Source of the DNA: JBBATK01 sp040398805
GTDB lineage: Bacteria; Bacteroidota; Ignavibacteria; Kapaibacteriales; NICIL-2
Assembly: GCA_040398805.1 (NCBI GenBank)
Contig: JBBATK010000001.1
Coordinates: 310,001-374,000, forward strand
DNA: 64,000 nucleotides
Direction of reading: 5' to 3'
Shown: piece by piece, positions 24,132-32,237 of the stretch
How positions within the stretch are numbered: position 1 is the stretch's first letter
Layout of the letters: each line of letters begins with the position of its first letter
Translations under genes and position numbers: made by a program
Notes under the pieces: model-generated
What the model saw: only the letters and a program-made list of their open reading frames with translations
What the model was told of the DNA's origin: nothing
The model's database searches: none

Positions 24132-25757
24132 ATGCTCCAGCCGCACACCACGAAAAGCCTTGTCACCGCTTGCCTCTGCGCGATGGGGCTCGCATGGGCC
24201 GTGTCTTGTGCTCCTCCACGCGTGTCGCCCGACCTTTCGAGAACCTCCGCGTCGTACCATGCCTCCCGCGATGCCGATCTCGACCGATTCTGCACGGACT
24301 TGTACATCAAGGCAGTGAGCGATTTCACCCTTGCGAGGTACGAACACGCAGTGGAACTCCTCCATCGCCTGAACTCTCTGCGCCCGTCGTCCGAAACGCA
24401 CCTCCTCGCCGCCAAATGCTACCAGTCGATGGCACGCACCGATTCGGCCCTCGCGTACGTCCGTACGGCCATTGCGCTGAATGATTCGTGTGAGGAATGT
24501 TGGACTGTTCTTGGCGACCTATTGTTGTCCAAAACCATGTGGTGCGAATCCGCCGCTGCATTCCGTTCCGCTGTGCGCCTACATGATGTGCCCGGGAACC
24601 GATACCGCTACGCCACTGCTTTGTCCGAGTGCGATCCCTTGGCAGCCATCAGCGAGTTGGAGACGCTCTTCGACGAGTCGCAGAACTACGCCATTCTCTT
24701 CGAACTCAGTTCGCTCTATGAACGCATCGGAGACAGCACGAGGGAATACCAGACCGTCAAGCGTATCATCACGGACATGCCTGCCGACGGATTTCCCCTG
24801 GAAAGTTATGTGGATGTGCTTCTCAAAGGGTATCAGTATGAAACCGTCCTGAACATCATGGAAAGTTCGGGTGTTCGGCGGAATACGGACCAGATAGCAC
24901 GAATCCTCCGTCAGATGGCTACTGCCATGTATTCGGATCCTACCGTATGCGATAGCACGCAGGTGCGGAAGCTCTACTCGATGGTGTGTCGAGTGGTTCC
25001 GCGCGACGTGGACATGATGGAGGTTTGCGGCCTGCTCCTTCATGGCAAAGGACTCAGGTCGGATGCTCGAGAGGCGTTCTTACGGGCATTGGATGGGGAT
25101 TCGTCGATAGGCAGCATATTCCGCGTAACCTCGTACGGATATGAACAGGGCGATACGTCGATCGTGTGGACGGCGATGACGCATAATGAAGCAAAGGCGC
25201 GCGCATCCTACGAGGTCAGTCTGCTGTGCGGAATGATGTTCGAGTGGTGCGACTCGGCGGAGAAAGCGATACGATGGTACCGCCATGCGGCTTCGCTGAC
25301 CGATACGACGGTCGAAGCGTGGATGTATCTGGCAGGATTGTATGGGAAAAAGGGGAACAAGGCTCTTGCCGACCGCACATACGAAGACATCATCGCGAGG
25401 GATCCGTCGAACGGTTTGGCGCTCAACAATGTGGCGTACTCGTATGCATGTCAGGGACGTCATCTGAAGAAAGCGGTGGAGTACGCTCGACGGGCCCTGG
25501 AGATATCACCGGACAAGCCTTCGTATCTGGATACGTATGCGTGGGTGCTGCATAAGTCGGGCAGATACGCTGAAGCGGATAATGTACTCTCGCGTGCCAT
25601 CGGGATCATGGAAAACAACGCTACATTTTTCGAACATCTGGGCGATAACTCACAAAAACTCGGTCTGCGAGATCGAGCGTTTGCTGCATGGAATCGCGCC
25701 TTGGAACTGGACAGTTCCAGAACCTACCTGCAGGATCGCCTGAAATCGCGGAAATAA
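24132..25757 (+). CDS. TPR-repeat lipoprotein upstream of motAB
   Basis: A 541-residue protein with a lipoprotein signal (residues 1-26; AWAVSC with Cys at 26) and tetratricopeptide repeats across most of its length. The best repeats are AEKAIRWYRHAASL-type helices near 390 and the C-terminal pair (KKAVEYARRALEISPDKPSYLDTYA and its successor) split here for length. It is probably anchored to the outer or inner membrane, facing the periplasm. It precedes motA by 18 nt on the same strand and is likely co-transcribed with motA, motB and the HD-GYP-like gene, so a role in stator or envelope assembly is possible. No specific family is recognised. Confidence 0.83.
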   Translation: MLQPHTTKSLVTACLCAMGLAWAVSCAPPRVSPDLSRTSASYHASRDADLDRFCTDLYIKAVSDFTLARYEHAVELLHRLNSLRPSSETHLLAAKCYQSMARTDSALAYVRTAIALNDSCEECWTVLGDLLLSKTMWCESAAAFRSAVRLHDVPGNRYRYATALSECDPLAAISELETLFDESQNYAILFELSSLYERIGDSTREYQTVKRIITDMPADGFPLESYVDVLLKGYQYETVLNIMESSGVRRNTDQIARILRQMATAMYSDPTVCDSTQVRKLYSMVCRVVPRDVDMMEVCGLLLHGKGLRSDAREAFLRALDGDSSIGSIFRVTSYGYEQGDTSIVWTAMTHNEAKARASYEVSLLCGMMFEWCDSAEKAIRWYRHAASLTDTTVEAWMYLAGLYGKKGNKALADRTYEDIIARDPSNGLALNNVAYSYACQGRHLKKAVEYARRALEISPDKPSYLDTYAWVLHKSGRYAEADNVLSRAIGIMENNATFFEHLGDNSQKLGLRDRAFAAWNRALELDSSRTYLQDRLKSRK

Positions 25758-25775
25758 ACATTCGCAGGGATAGGT

Positions 25776-26630
25776 ATGTTCGTCATCATCGGCTTTGTCG
25801 TCGTGTTCGGTAGCATCATCACCGGATACGTCATGCACCACGGTAATCTGGCCATTCTGGTCCAGCCGACGGAGTTCATCATCATCGTCGGCGCCGCCGT
25901 CGGATCCATGCTCGTGGCCAACCCCCTGCACCTCACCAAGTCCATCATCACCGGTGTCCTTGGAACCCTCAAAGGTTCGACCATCACGAAAGAGTCGTTT
26001 CTCGAAGTACTGAAGATGATGTACGAGCTCTTCCAGTTGGCGAAAAAGGACGGTCTAATCGCGCTTGAACAGCATATCGAGACACCCGGCAGCAGTTCCA
26101 TCCTTACGAAGTATCCCACGTTCCTCGCCAATCATCACGCAGTGGAATTCCTTTGCGATACGCTGAAAGTGGTCCTCAACGGTGGTGTACCGGCTCACGA
26201 TCTCGAGGACCTCATGGAGTTGGATCTCGAAACCATTCATCACGAAAGCATGTTGGTGCCAAGCGCCGTCAATACCGTCGGTGACGCATTCCCGGGTCTG
26301 GGTATCGTTGCGGCGGTCCTCGGTGTCATCATCACCATGGGCCAGATCGATAAGCCACCGGAAGTGATCGGTAACAGTGTCGCTGCGGCTCTGGTCGGCA
26401 CGTTTCTCGGGGTATTGATGTCCTATGGCATCGTCGGTCCACTGGCGAAGAACATGGAGCACCTTGTCGCGGCGGAGCATCGCTACCTTGTGTGTATCAA
26501 GGCCTCGATCCTCGCATTCGCCAAAGGCGCACCGTCTGTCGTCGCCGTCGAGTACGGACGTCGGGCCATCGAATCGCATGACCGCCCGACCTTCCAGGAA
26601 ACCGAAGAAGCCGTCAAATCTGTCCGCTAA
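25776..26630 (+). CDS. motA: Flagellar-type motor stator protein MotA
   Basis: A 284-residue stator subunit with four helices. The N-terminus (GFVVVFGSIITGYVMHHG then QPTEFIIIVGAAVGS) and the conserved PGLGIVAAVLGVIITMG followed by IGNSVAAALVGTFLGVLMSYG are MotA signatures, with the two prolines of the torque-generating region. The cytoplasmic loop carries charged residues (KKDGLIALEQH, HHAVEFLCDTLK). MotA5B2 stators conduct protons and drive rotation of flagella. The family also powers other rotary or gliding systems. No flagellar structural gene lies nearby. motB starts 14 nt downstream. Confidence 0.96.
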   Translation: MFVIIGFVVVFGSIITGYVMHHGNLAILVQPTEFIIIVGAAVGSMLVANPLHLTKSIITGVLGTLKGSTITKESFLEVLKMMYELFQLAKKDGLIALEQHIETPGSSSILTKYPTFLANHHAVEFLCDTLKVVLNGGVPAHDLEDLMELDLETIHHESMLVPSAVNTVGDAFPGLGIVAAVLGVIITMGQIDKPPEVIGNSVAAALVGTFLGVLMSYGIVGPLAKNMEHLVAAEHRYLVCIKASILAFAKGAPSVVAVEYGRRAIESHDRPTFQETEEAVKSVR

Positions 26631-26644
26631 CCCATCACCACAGC

Positions 26645-27634
26645 ATGAGCACTGAACAACCGGTCATCATCAAAAAACGTCGCAAGCGTGCGCACCATGG
26701 TCATCACGGTGGAGCATGGAAGGTGGCGTATGCCGACTTCGTGACGGCGATGATGGCGTTCTTTCTCGTGATGTGGATCCTTGGTCTTAGCGAGCAGACG
26801 AAGAAGCATGTTGCGAACTTTTTCCGGGAGCCCGGAGTGTTCGATAACAAGCGCGGACGACAGATTCCATTGGAATTGGAGTTACAACCTGGCTCTCGCG
26901 GCAATAAGGGCAACGGTGCAGGCAAGGAGACGAGAAAGCAGGAGGCATCGAACGGATTGCAAAATCAAAAAAGCAGCGCAGTCTCCGAGGAAGTCCGCAT
27001 GGCTATGAGTCAAGCTGCCTATCAGGACAGCATCCGTATCGCCGATATGACGCGTCAAACAGCCGAGAAGATCCAGCAGGCGCGCTCGCTCATGATGAGC
27101 CAGTCCGCAGAGATGCGCGAGACCGTGAAGAACATGACGATCACGCTGGACGACGAGGCTCTGCGTATCGAACTCGTTGAGATGCGTGATAACCTGTTCT
27201 TCAATCCCGGCAGCGATCAATTGAAACCGATCGCCATCAAGCTTTTGAAAGTCGTCGCTTCCTACCTGGCGAAGTTGGAAAATCACGTCTACATCGAAGG
27301 GCATACCGATGCCAAGCAGTACCCGGGAAGTGTGGGCGGATACAGCAATTGGGATCTTTCGAGTACTCGAGCCAACGCCGCGCGCCGCGTTCTGGAGTCG
27401 AATGGTTTATGGGCCGATCAGATAACGAACGTCGTGGCATGCGCCGACAAGAATCCGATCAATCCCGATAATCCTTTCGATGCTTCGAACAGGCGGGTCA
27501 CCATCGTCGTACCGATGATGAAACAGGCAGACCTCTTGAAAAAGAAAATCAACGAGTACCTATCAACACAAACACGTGCGGCTGTCTCAGGTTCACCACA
27601 CGTCGCTTCCCCGTCCACGACATCGCTACGATAA
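26645..27634 (+). CDS. motB: Stator protein MotB with OmpA-like peptidoglycan-binding domain
   Basis: A 329-residue single-pass protein. A basic N-terminus with a HHGHHGG segment leads to the helix AYADFVTAMMAFFLVMWIL, in which D31 is the proton-binding aspartate. Residues ~55-185 are a long polar, Q/S/K-rich linker with helical stretches; the OmpA/MotB domain follows, with VYIEGHTDAKQYP and SSTRANAARRVLES. The linker is longer than in E. coli MotB. It anchors the MotA ring to peptidoglycan. It sits 12 nt before the HD-GYP-like gene, suggesting joint regulation. Confidence 0.95.
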   Translation: MSTEQPVIIKKRRKRAHHGHHGGAWKVAYADFVTAMMAFFLVMWILGLSEQTKKHVANFFREPGVFDNKRGRQIPLELELQPGSRGNKGNGAGKETRKQEASNGLQNQKSSAVSEEVRMAMSQAAYQDSIRIADMTRQTAEKIQQARSLMMSQSAEMRETVKNMTITLDDEALRIELVEMRDNLFFNPGSDQLKPIAIKLLKVVASYLAKLENHVYIEGHTDAKQYPGSVGGYSNWDLSSTRANAARRVLESNGLWADQITNVVACADKNPINPDNPFDASNRRVTIVVPMMKQADLLKKKINEYLSTQTRAAVSGSPHVASPSTTSLR

Positions 27635-27646
27635 CATACGTCCACT

Positions 27647-28855
27647 ATGTCAAAGTCCATCGTCATCATCGGTGAATCCAGGATAACCGGCGTTCTTTCC
27701 CACGTGTGGTCGCACGTGCTCCCCGATGCTTCCATCGTCTGCGCCTCGAGTGCCGTGGAAGTGAATACCGCCGTTTCCGCGCCTTCGGACATCATCGTCA
27801 TCGATTGGAGCTTCAACGCCCTCTCCACCGCCTATCTCGTGAAGAGTCTGCGCTCGCGTCCGTCGTTCTCCGCCTGCGTCTTCTCCGCCCTCGCTCACGA
27901 TACCGTTCAAAACACGGAAGCACGCTTCGTGGGAGTCGATATCGTCGTCGATCTCACCTCCTCAGGGAACGTCGAGCATCTTCTAACCAGCCACTTCCAC
28001 GTGTTGAACCGGTTAAGCGAGAGCAATACGAAAATCAAAAAACTCGAAGCCGAGGTACGGGCCGCACAGAGCAATCTCGACGATGTGATACTCGCCCTTC
28101 AGCGCACCGTTCACTGCCGGCTTCCCGATGCCGCGCATCGTGCGCTGTTCATTGAAGAAGCGGCGTTGTGGATAGCAAAGCAATTCGAGTTCGATAAGGA
28201 CGTGGAGATCGATTTCGATCAACTACGGTATGCCGCGAAACTCGTCATGCTCGGACGCGTCCATTTGCCGGATGCGGAGCGCTCCACGCGCATCACGTTG
28301 GACGGATCACCCATGAACGTCCTCACGGCGGCCGTACCGTTGAAAGCAGATGAGATCCTCAAAGAATCGACGTTTCTCAGCGGTGTCCGCAGTATCCTTC
28401 GGAGTCTGTACGAGAACTACGACGGGACTGGGTTCCCTGACCGCATCCAGCATTGGCAGATACCGCTTGCTTCGCGCATCCTGCGCGTGGTCATAGATGC
28501 GGAGGAACTGACCATGGAACTGAGCGGACGCTATGCAGAGTCCTTAGAGGAGTTGCGCAAACTCAGCAGACGCGTCTATGACCAACGCGTCGTCCTTCTT
28601 CTCGACGAGTATGTCAATGTCATCGCCAAGAGGACGAGAGTGGAGCATGCACCGTCGAGCGTGTTGCTTGTCGACCTCAAGGCAGGGATGGTGCTGGCGT
28701 CGGACATCGTGACGAACGCCGGACTCAAACTCATGAATGCCGGTACCGTCCTACAATCGCATCTCATCGACCGGCTCATGAGCCACAATACCATGGATCC
28801 CATCCTCGGGAACATCTATGTGGCGCCAAGGAAGAGCAACGCCGTAGCATCATAG
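27647..28855 (+). CDS. Degenerate receiver plus inactive HD-GYP-like domain protein
   Basis: A 402-residue protein. Residues 1-115 look like a response-regulator receiver, with D53 at the phospho-acceptor place (IIVIDWSF), but only one acidic residue (E10) near strand 1 and no clear conserved lysine. A short coiled coil (about 122-145) follows, then an HD-GYP-like domain (about 150-335). There LHDIGK is replaced by VMLGRV, HHE by YEN, and GYP survives as GTGFP in YENYDGTGFPDRI; every metal histidine is gone. The last 60 residues form the small L..G..L..D....G..L...GT domain often found with HD-GYP. It ends 6 bp inside the convergent gene. Likely a signalling pseudoenzyme of the motAB operon. 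Confidence 0.78.
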   Translation: MSKSIVIIGESRITGVLSHVWSHVLPDASIVCASSAVEVNTAVSAPSDIIVIDWSFNALSTAYLVKSLRSRPSFSACVFSALAHDTVQNTEARFVGVDIVVDLTSSGNVEHLLTSHFHVLNRLSESNTKIKKLEAEVRAAQSNLDDVILALQRTVHCRLPDAAHRALFIEEAALWIAKQFEFDKDVEIDFDQLRYAAKLVMLGRVHLPDAERSTRITLDGSPMNVLTAAVPLKADEILKESTFLSGVRSILRSLYENYDGTGFPDRIQHWQIPLASRILRVVIDAEELTMELSGRYAESLEELRKLSRRVYDQRVVLLLDEYVNVIAKRTRVEHAPSSVLLVDLKAGMVLASDIVTNAGLKLMNAGTVLQSHLIDRLMSHNTMDPILGNIYVAPRKSNAVAS

Positions 28856-31800
28856 GTCCAACCCCAGCGAAATGACATACTGCGGCTCGGACCAGCTATC
28901 GCCGTCACGCCGCCACGCCACATCGCATTTGAACGGATACCCCAGAAGCACGGTGCGGATACCGACTCCGGTACTGAGCAGAACCGACCCCGGATCGTAA
29001 TACCGACGCACTCCCGTGTACGGATCGTCGATGAGCGCCGGTGCCCGCATGCCGATGCTTCTCACGTCGTCATTCCACGCCGTCCCTATATCCATGAATA
29101 CGGCACCTAATAACACGAACGGTACCGGTACGGCCACGAAACCGGAGAAGAACGGGAACCGGAATTCGGCGTTCGCCAGCGCGTAGTTGCGTCCGGCAAG
29201 CTGCGCCAACTCGAATCCGCGAAGAGGTGTCTGTATCTGCAGAAACGCGAAATCCTCCGGATTGCGGAATATTTCATATCCGTACCCGAAGAACCCCCTT
29301 CCTATCCAGTTATCGACTCCACCCAGATAGAAACTCCGAGGATCGCGTCCCATACTGGTCCCGCCCGATGCGCGAAAGAGGAATCCGTAATACTGCTTCC
29401 ACAATGGTACATACTGTCGGATGTCGGCGGTGATCAAAGCGAACTGTCGCGTCATGGGCGACACCTTCGCGTCCACGAAGAGGCGCAGTCCCTTATACGG
29501 AGCGAAGAATCCCATCTGCGAATTGTCGAACACGAATCTCACCTCGGGAACAAGGAAATTCAGCGTAAGGTTCGACGCCTCGTCCGTCGGCGTCGTCTCG
29601 TTCATCTTATCCACCCCTATCCACGACAGCCCGGCTTCCCAGCGCTGGAACTTGGAGACGGCGAAGGTTGCTGTGGACTGGAATCCATAATTGCGAAGGG
29701 AAAAAAGATCGAGCACTCCAGGGTTGCTCGAGCCGCCCATGTAATCGATGAACGAGCGGTGATAGGCGCGGAAACTATAATCGATGACCTTGGGCAGGTA
29801 CTCGTATTGAAACGTGAAGTTCGAGTTCCGGAGATCCGACCACAATTGGAGCGACGAGTAGATGACATGATTTCCCATGAGGTCGGAGAACAACAACTCG
29901 ATAGTGCTCTGTCCGTTGTTCCAAAGGGAATTGTATCCTATGCCCCCGAAGACGAGATCATTCGTAATACGTGTCTTGTACGGACGAGGAGCCGACAGTT
30001 CGATGACCGAACTCGCATCACGGCTCCCCGATTCCTCCGTCACCTGGACGATATCCGGATTGACGGTCTCGCCCCGCACGCGCGACACCTCGATGTCATA
30101 GGCTCCATAGCCGATGAACTCGGGATCCGATTCTAAACGTCCTCCATGTATGTCAGCGACTCGTTGTCGGAGAGACTTTCGCTCTCGCTCACGGAACTTG
30201 ATTCTCGTCAGGGGCAATGTGTCGTAGGGCACGCTGAGCTCGAAGGGATTACGGATCATGAAGATATCCATGCTGCCCTTGTGTTGCGCGGCGAACAACA
30301 GCTTCGTCTCGTCCCTTGCAAGGGAGATTTGCGTGATACCCGAGAGCGAATTCGTCTTCGGTCTTGTGGTTTTCGTTGCGATAGTGACCTGATAGAGATT
30401 GCCGATGCCGTTGTTCTCCCCGACGTAGAGAACGGACTTCTCGTCGCGGGCCACGGCGATCGAGGTCTTGTTGTTTTCCGGATCGGTGGTGATTCGCGTT
30501 ATCTCCTTGGTCTTCACATCCACACGATAGATATCCCGGCCTTTGATGTCGCGTGTCCGCAACTCTGCGTTGTCGACATCACGCTGCGAAACGCTCGTAT
30601 CACGATCGGAAATGAAATAGACCGAAGCGCTATTCGATGCCCAACTTGGAGCGGCATCAGTGAAGGGATCACTCGTCAGCGGACGGAACTTCTTGTCTTT
30701 GACGGAGAACAAGAAGAGATCGCATTTTTCCTTCACGGTGGCCACGACCGCAATGGCCGATCCGTCGGGCGACCACACGGCGCTCGTCATGGAACGCATG
30801 CCGTTCACGTATTTCTCGTACGCTCCGGTCCGGACATCCACGATGAACAATGCGTCTTCGCCACCCGCCTTTGCCGTAATGGCGACTTTGTCACCCTTCG
30901 GACTCCAGGAAATGCCCGGCGTGAGAACGTTAAGCTCTTCGAAATTGAGTGTTCGCTGACTGCTCACGAGCTTGACGGGCTCCGCCTTCTTTTCTATATC
31001 CACCAGATAGATGCCGTAGTCACCATCCCGGTAACTGATGAACGCCATCTTCGATCCGTCCGGCGAAATCGCCGGAGAGGAATTGTAGTAGTTGTCCTCT
31101 TTGACATGATTCGTCAGGCGTTTCGCATAGTCATCAAGCCGCGTGAACTTCTCAAGGTCAGGATAATAGAGCTTCTTCATGTCCTCCTGCCACTTCTCCG
31201 AGAACTGCTCCAGATCCATCCCGAAAGCGCTGCGAAACACGGTGTTCACCTCTCCTCCGGCACGCACCCGAGAAATGAGTTCCCCTATCTTCCCTCGTCC
31301 GTACGTATCCGCCACGTACGAATAGAAAGCCTGACCTCCGCGATAGGCGAAAAAGTTCGAAAGCTCATCCAACGATGGTAAGGACTCGTTCAACGTGATA
31401 TCCCGCATGAACATGTCGGTTGCATTGTCCATGCCGTCAAGACTCTCGAACTCGGCAAGTCCTTCGTTCATCCACAGCGGCAATTGCACCCTGGTCTGCA
31501 ATGCGTACTTGATACTGCCGCTATACAGCATCTCGTTCAGATAGGCGTGGACGAGTTCGTGATGGATGACATGGCGGAAACGTTCCCAATCCCCCTCGAA
31601 AGGAATGACCACGCGATTCTTGAAAAGCTCCGTCACACCGCCTACCCCTTCGGGCAGGAAGGTCGAAAGGACATTCGTCTGCTGGAATTCGTTGTGGGAA
31701 CCATAGACGACGATGTTGACGCGTTTCGGTACGCGATACGAAAGGTTCTTCGTGAGACTCCGCAGGGCCTCTTCCGACTTCACGGCACAGAACTCCGCAA

Positions 31801-31948
31801 CAGGTTGAAGTCCTTCGTGGTAATACACATCGAAATGCGTGCTCGAAATGTACTTCCATTCAAAGTCCTGGTACTGTACCTTGTTCTGTCCGAACTGCGC
31901 GTACACGGCGCTCGACAACAAGAGCATGAGTGTGATGACGACGGACAT
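28850..31948 (-). CDS. Peptidase, beta-propeller and Omp85-like outer-membrane fusion protein
   Basis: A 1032-residue secreted protein with a signal peptide (residues 1-17, cut after VYA). Residues ~25-260 form a peptidase-MA-like gluzincin: HHELVHAYLNEM gives HExxH at 130-134, and WMNEGLAEFES gives the third ligand (E162 or E166). Residues ~290-610 hold six TolB/WD40-like blades with repeated SPDGSKMAF- and SPKGDKVAI-type motifs. The C-terminal ~350 residues are aromatic-rich alternating strands with FYLGGVDNWIGRGFF, as in the Omp85/BamA/TamA barrel. ATG 31948 has GGAGG 6 nt upstream; longer in-frame starts lack it. Proteins annotated BamA-like with PD40 repeats are known, but the role of this three-part form is unknown. 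Confidence 0.85.
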   Translation of the reverse strand: MSVVITLMLLLSSAVYAQFGQNKVQYQDFEWKYISSTHFDVYYHEGLQPVAEFCAVKSEEALRSLTKNLSYRVPKRVNIVVYGSHNEFQQTNVLSTFLPEGVGGVTELFKNRVVIPFEGDWERFRHVIHHELVHAYLNEMLYSGSIKYALQTRVQLPLWMNEGLAEFESLDGMDNATDMFMRDITLNESLPSLDELSNFFAYRGGQAFYSYVADTYGRGKIGELISRVRAGGEVNTVFRSAFGMDLEQFSEKWQEDMKKLYYPDLEKFTRLDDYAKRLTNHVKEDNYYNSSPAISPDGSKMAFISYRDGDYGIYLVDIEKKAEPVKLVSSQRTLNFEELNVLTPGISWSPKGDKVAITAKAGGEDALFIVDVRTGAYEKYVNGMRSMTSAVWSPDGSAIAVVATVKEKCDLFLFSVKDKKFRPLTSDPFTDAAPSWASNSASVYFISDRDTSVSQRDVDNAELRTRDIKGRDIYRVDVKTKEITRITTDPENNKTSIAVARDEKSVLYVGENNGIGNLYQVTIATKTTRPKTNSLSGITQISLARDETKLLFAAQHKGSMDIFMIRNPFELSVPYDTLPLTRIKFRERERKSLRQRVADIHGGRLESDPEFIGYGAYDIEVSRVRGETVNPDIVQVTEESGSRDASSVIELSAPRPYKTRITNDLVFGGIGYNSLWNNGQSTIELLFSDLMGNHVIYSSLQLWSDLRNSNFTFQYEYLPKVIDYSFRAYHRSFIDYMGGSSNPGVLDLFSLRNYGFQSTATFAVSKFQRWEAGLSWIGVDKMNETTPTDEASNLTLNFLVPEVRFVFDNSQMGFFAPYKGLRLFVDAKVSPMTRQFALITADIRQYVPLWKQYYGFLFRASGGTSMGRDPRSFYLGGVDNWIGRGFFGYGYEIFRNPEDFAFLQIQTPLRGFELAQLAGRNYALANAEFRFPFFSGFVAVPVPFVLLGAVFMDIGTAWNDDVRSIGMRAPALIDDPYTGVRRYYDPGSVLLSTGVGIRTVLLGYPFKCDVAWRRDGDSWSEPQYVISLGLDL

Positions 31949-32204
31949 ACGAAGCCTCCAGGTTTTGCAGGCGATGGTCCGAATGTTCCGTCGTGTATAC
32001 TTATTTCTCATAGCGATTCGTGTTTCGGCGTACCGACCCGTCCACATTGTCGTCGTTGCGGAAGGATTCCGCCTCACTGACATGTGACGACGTCCGCGAG
32101 TAGTGAACGCTCCGCGGGAGATACGCATGGGAGTCCAGACGCAGCTCCTGCGGGGAAATTGGCGGACGTGCATCATCCCGCCAAGACCTTTCTTCTCCAT
32201 GATG

Positions 32205-32212
32205 TATTTTTG
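32205..32212 (+). promoter_or_regulatory. Bacteroidota-type -7 element before the carboxyltransferase gene
   Basis: TATTTTTG, an exact TAnnTTTG match, ends 25 nt before the ATG at 32238. No TTG at the usual distance. Its presence argues that the in-frame extension upstream to 32103 is not translated. The rest of the 289-nt divergent gap shows no other signal I can name. Confidence 0.5.
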
Positions 32213-32237
32213 TCTGTCTTTTCATTACATCCCGTCT

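Noticed and set aside
31949..32200. Longer start for the peptidase/propeller/barrel protein
   Set aside because: The extra residues are arginine-rich and unlike a signal peptide, while ATG 31948 has GGAGG and a good signal sequence.
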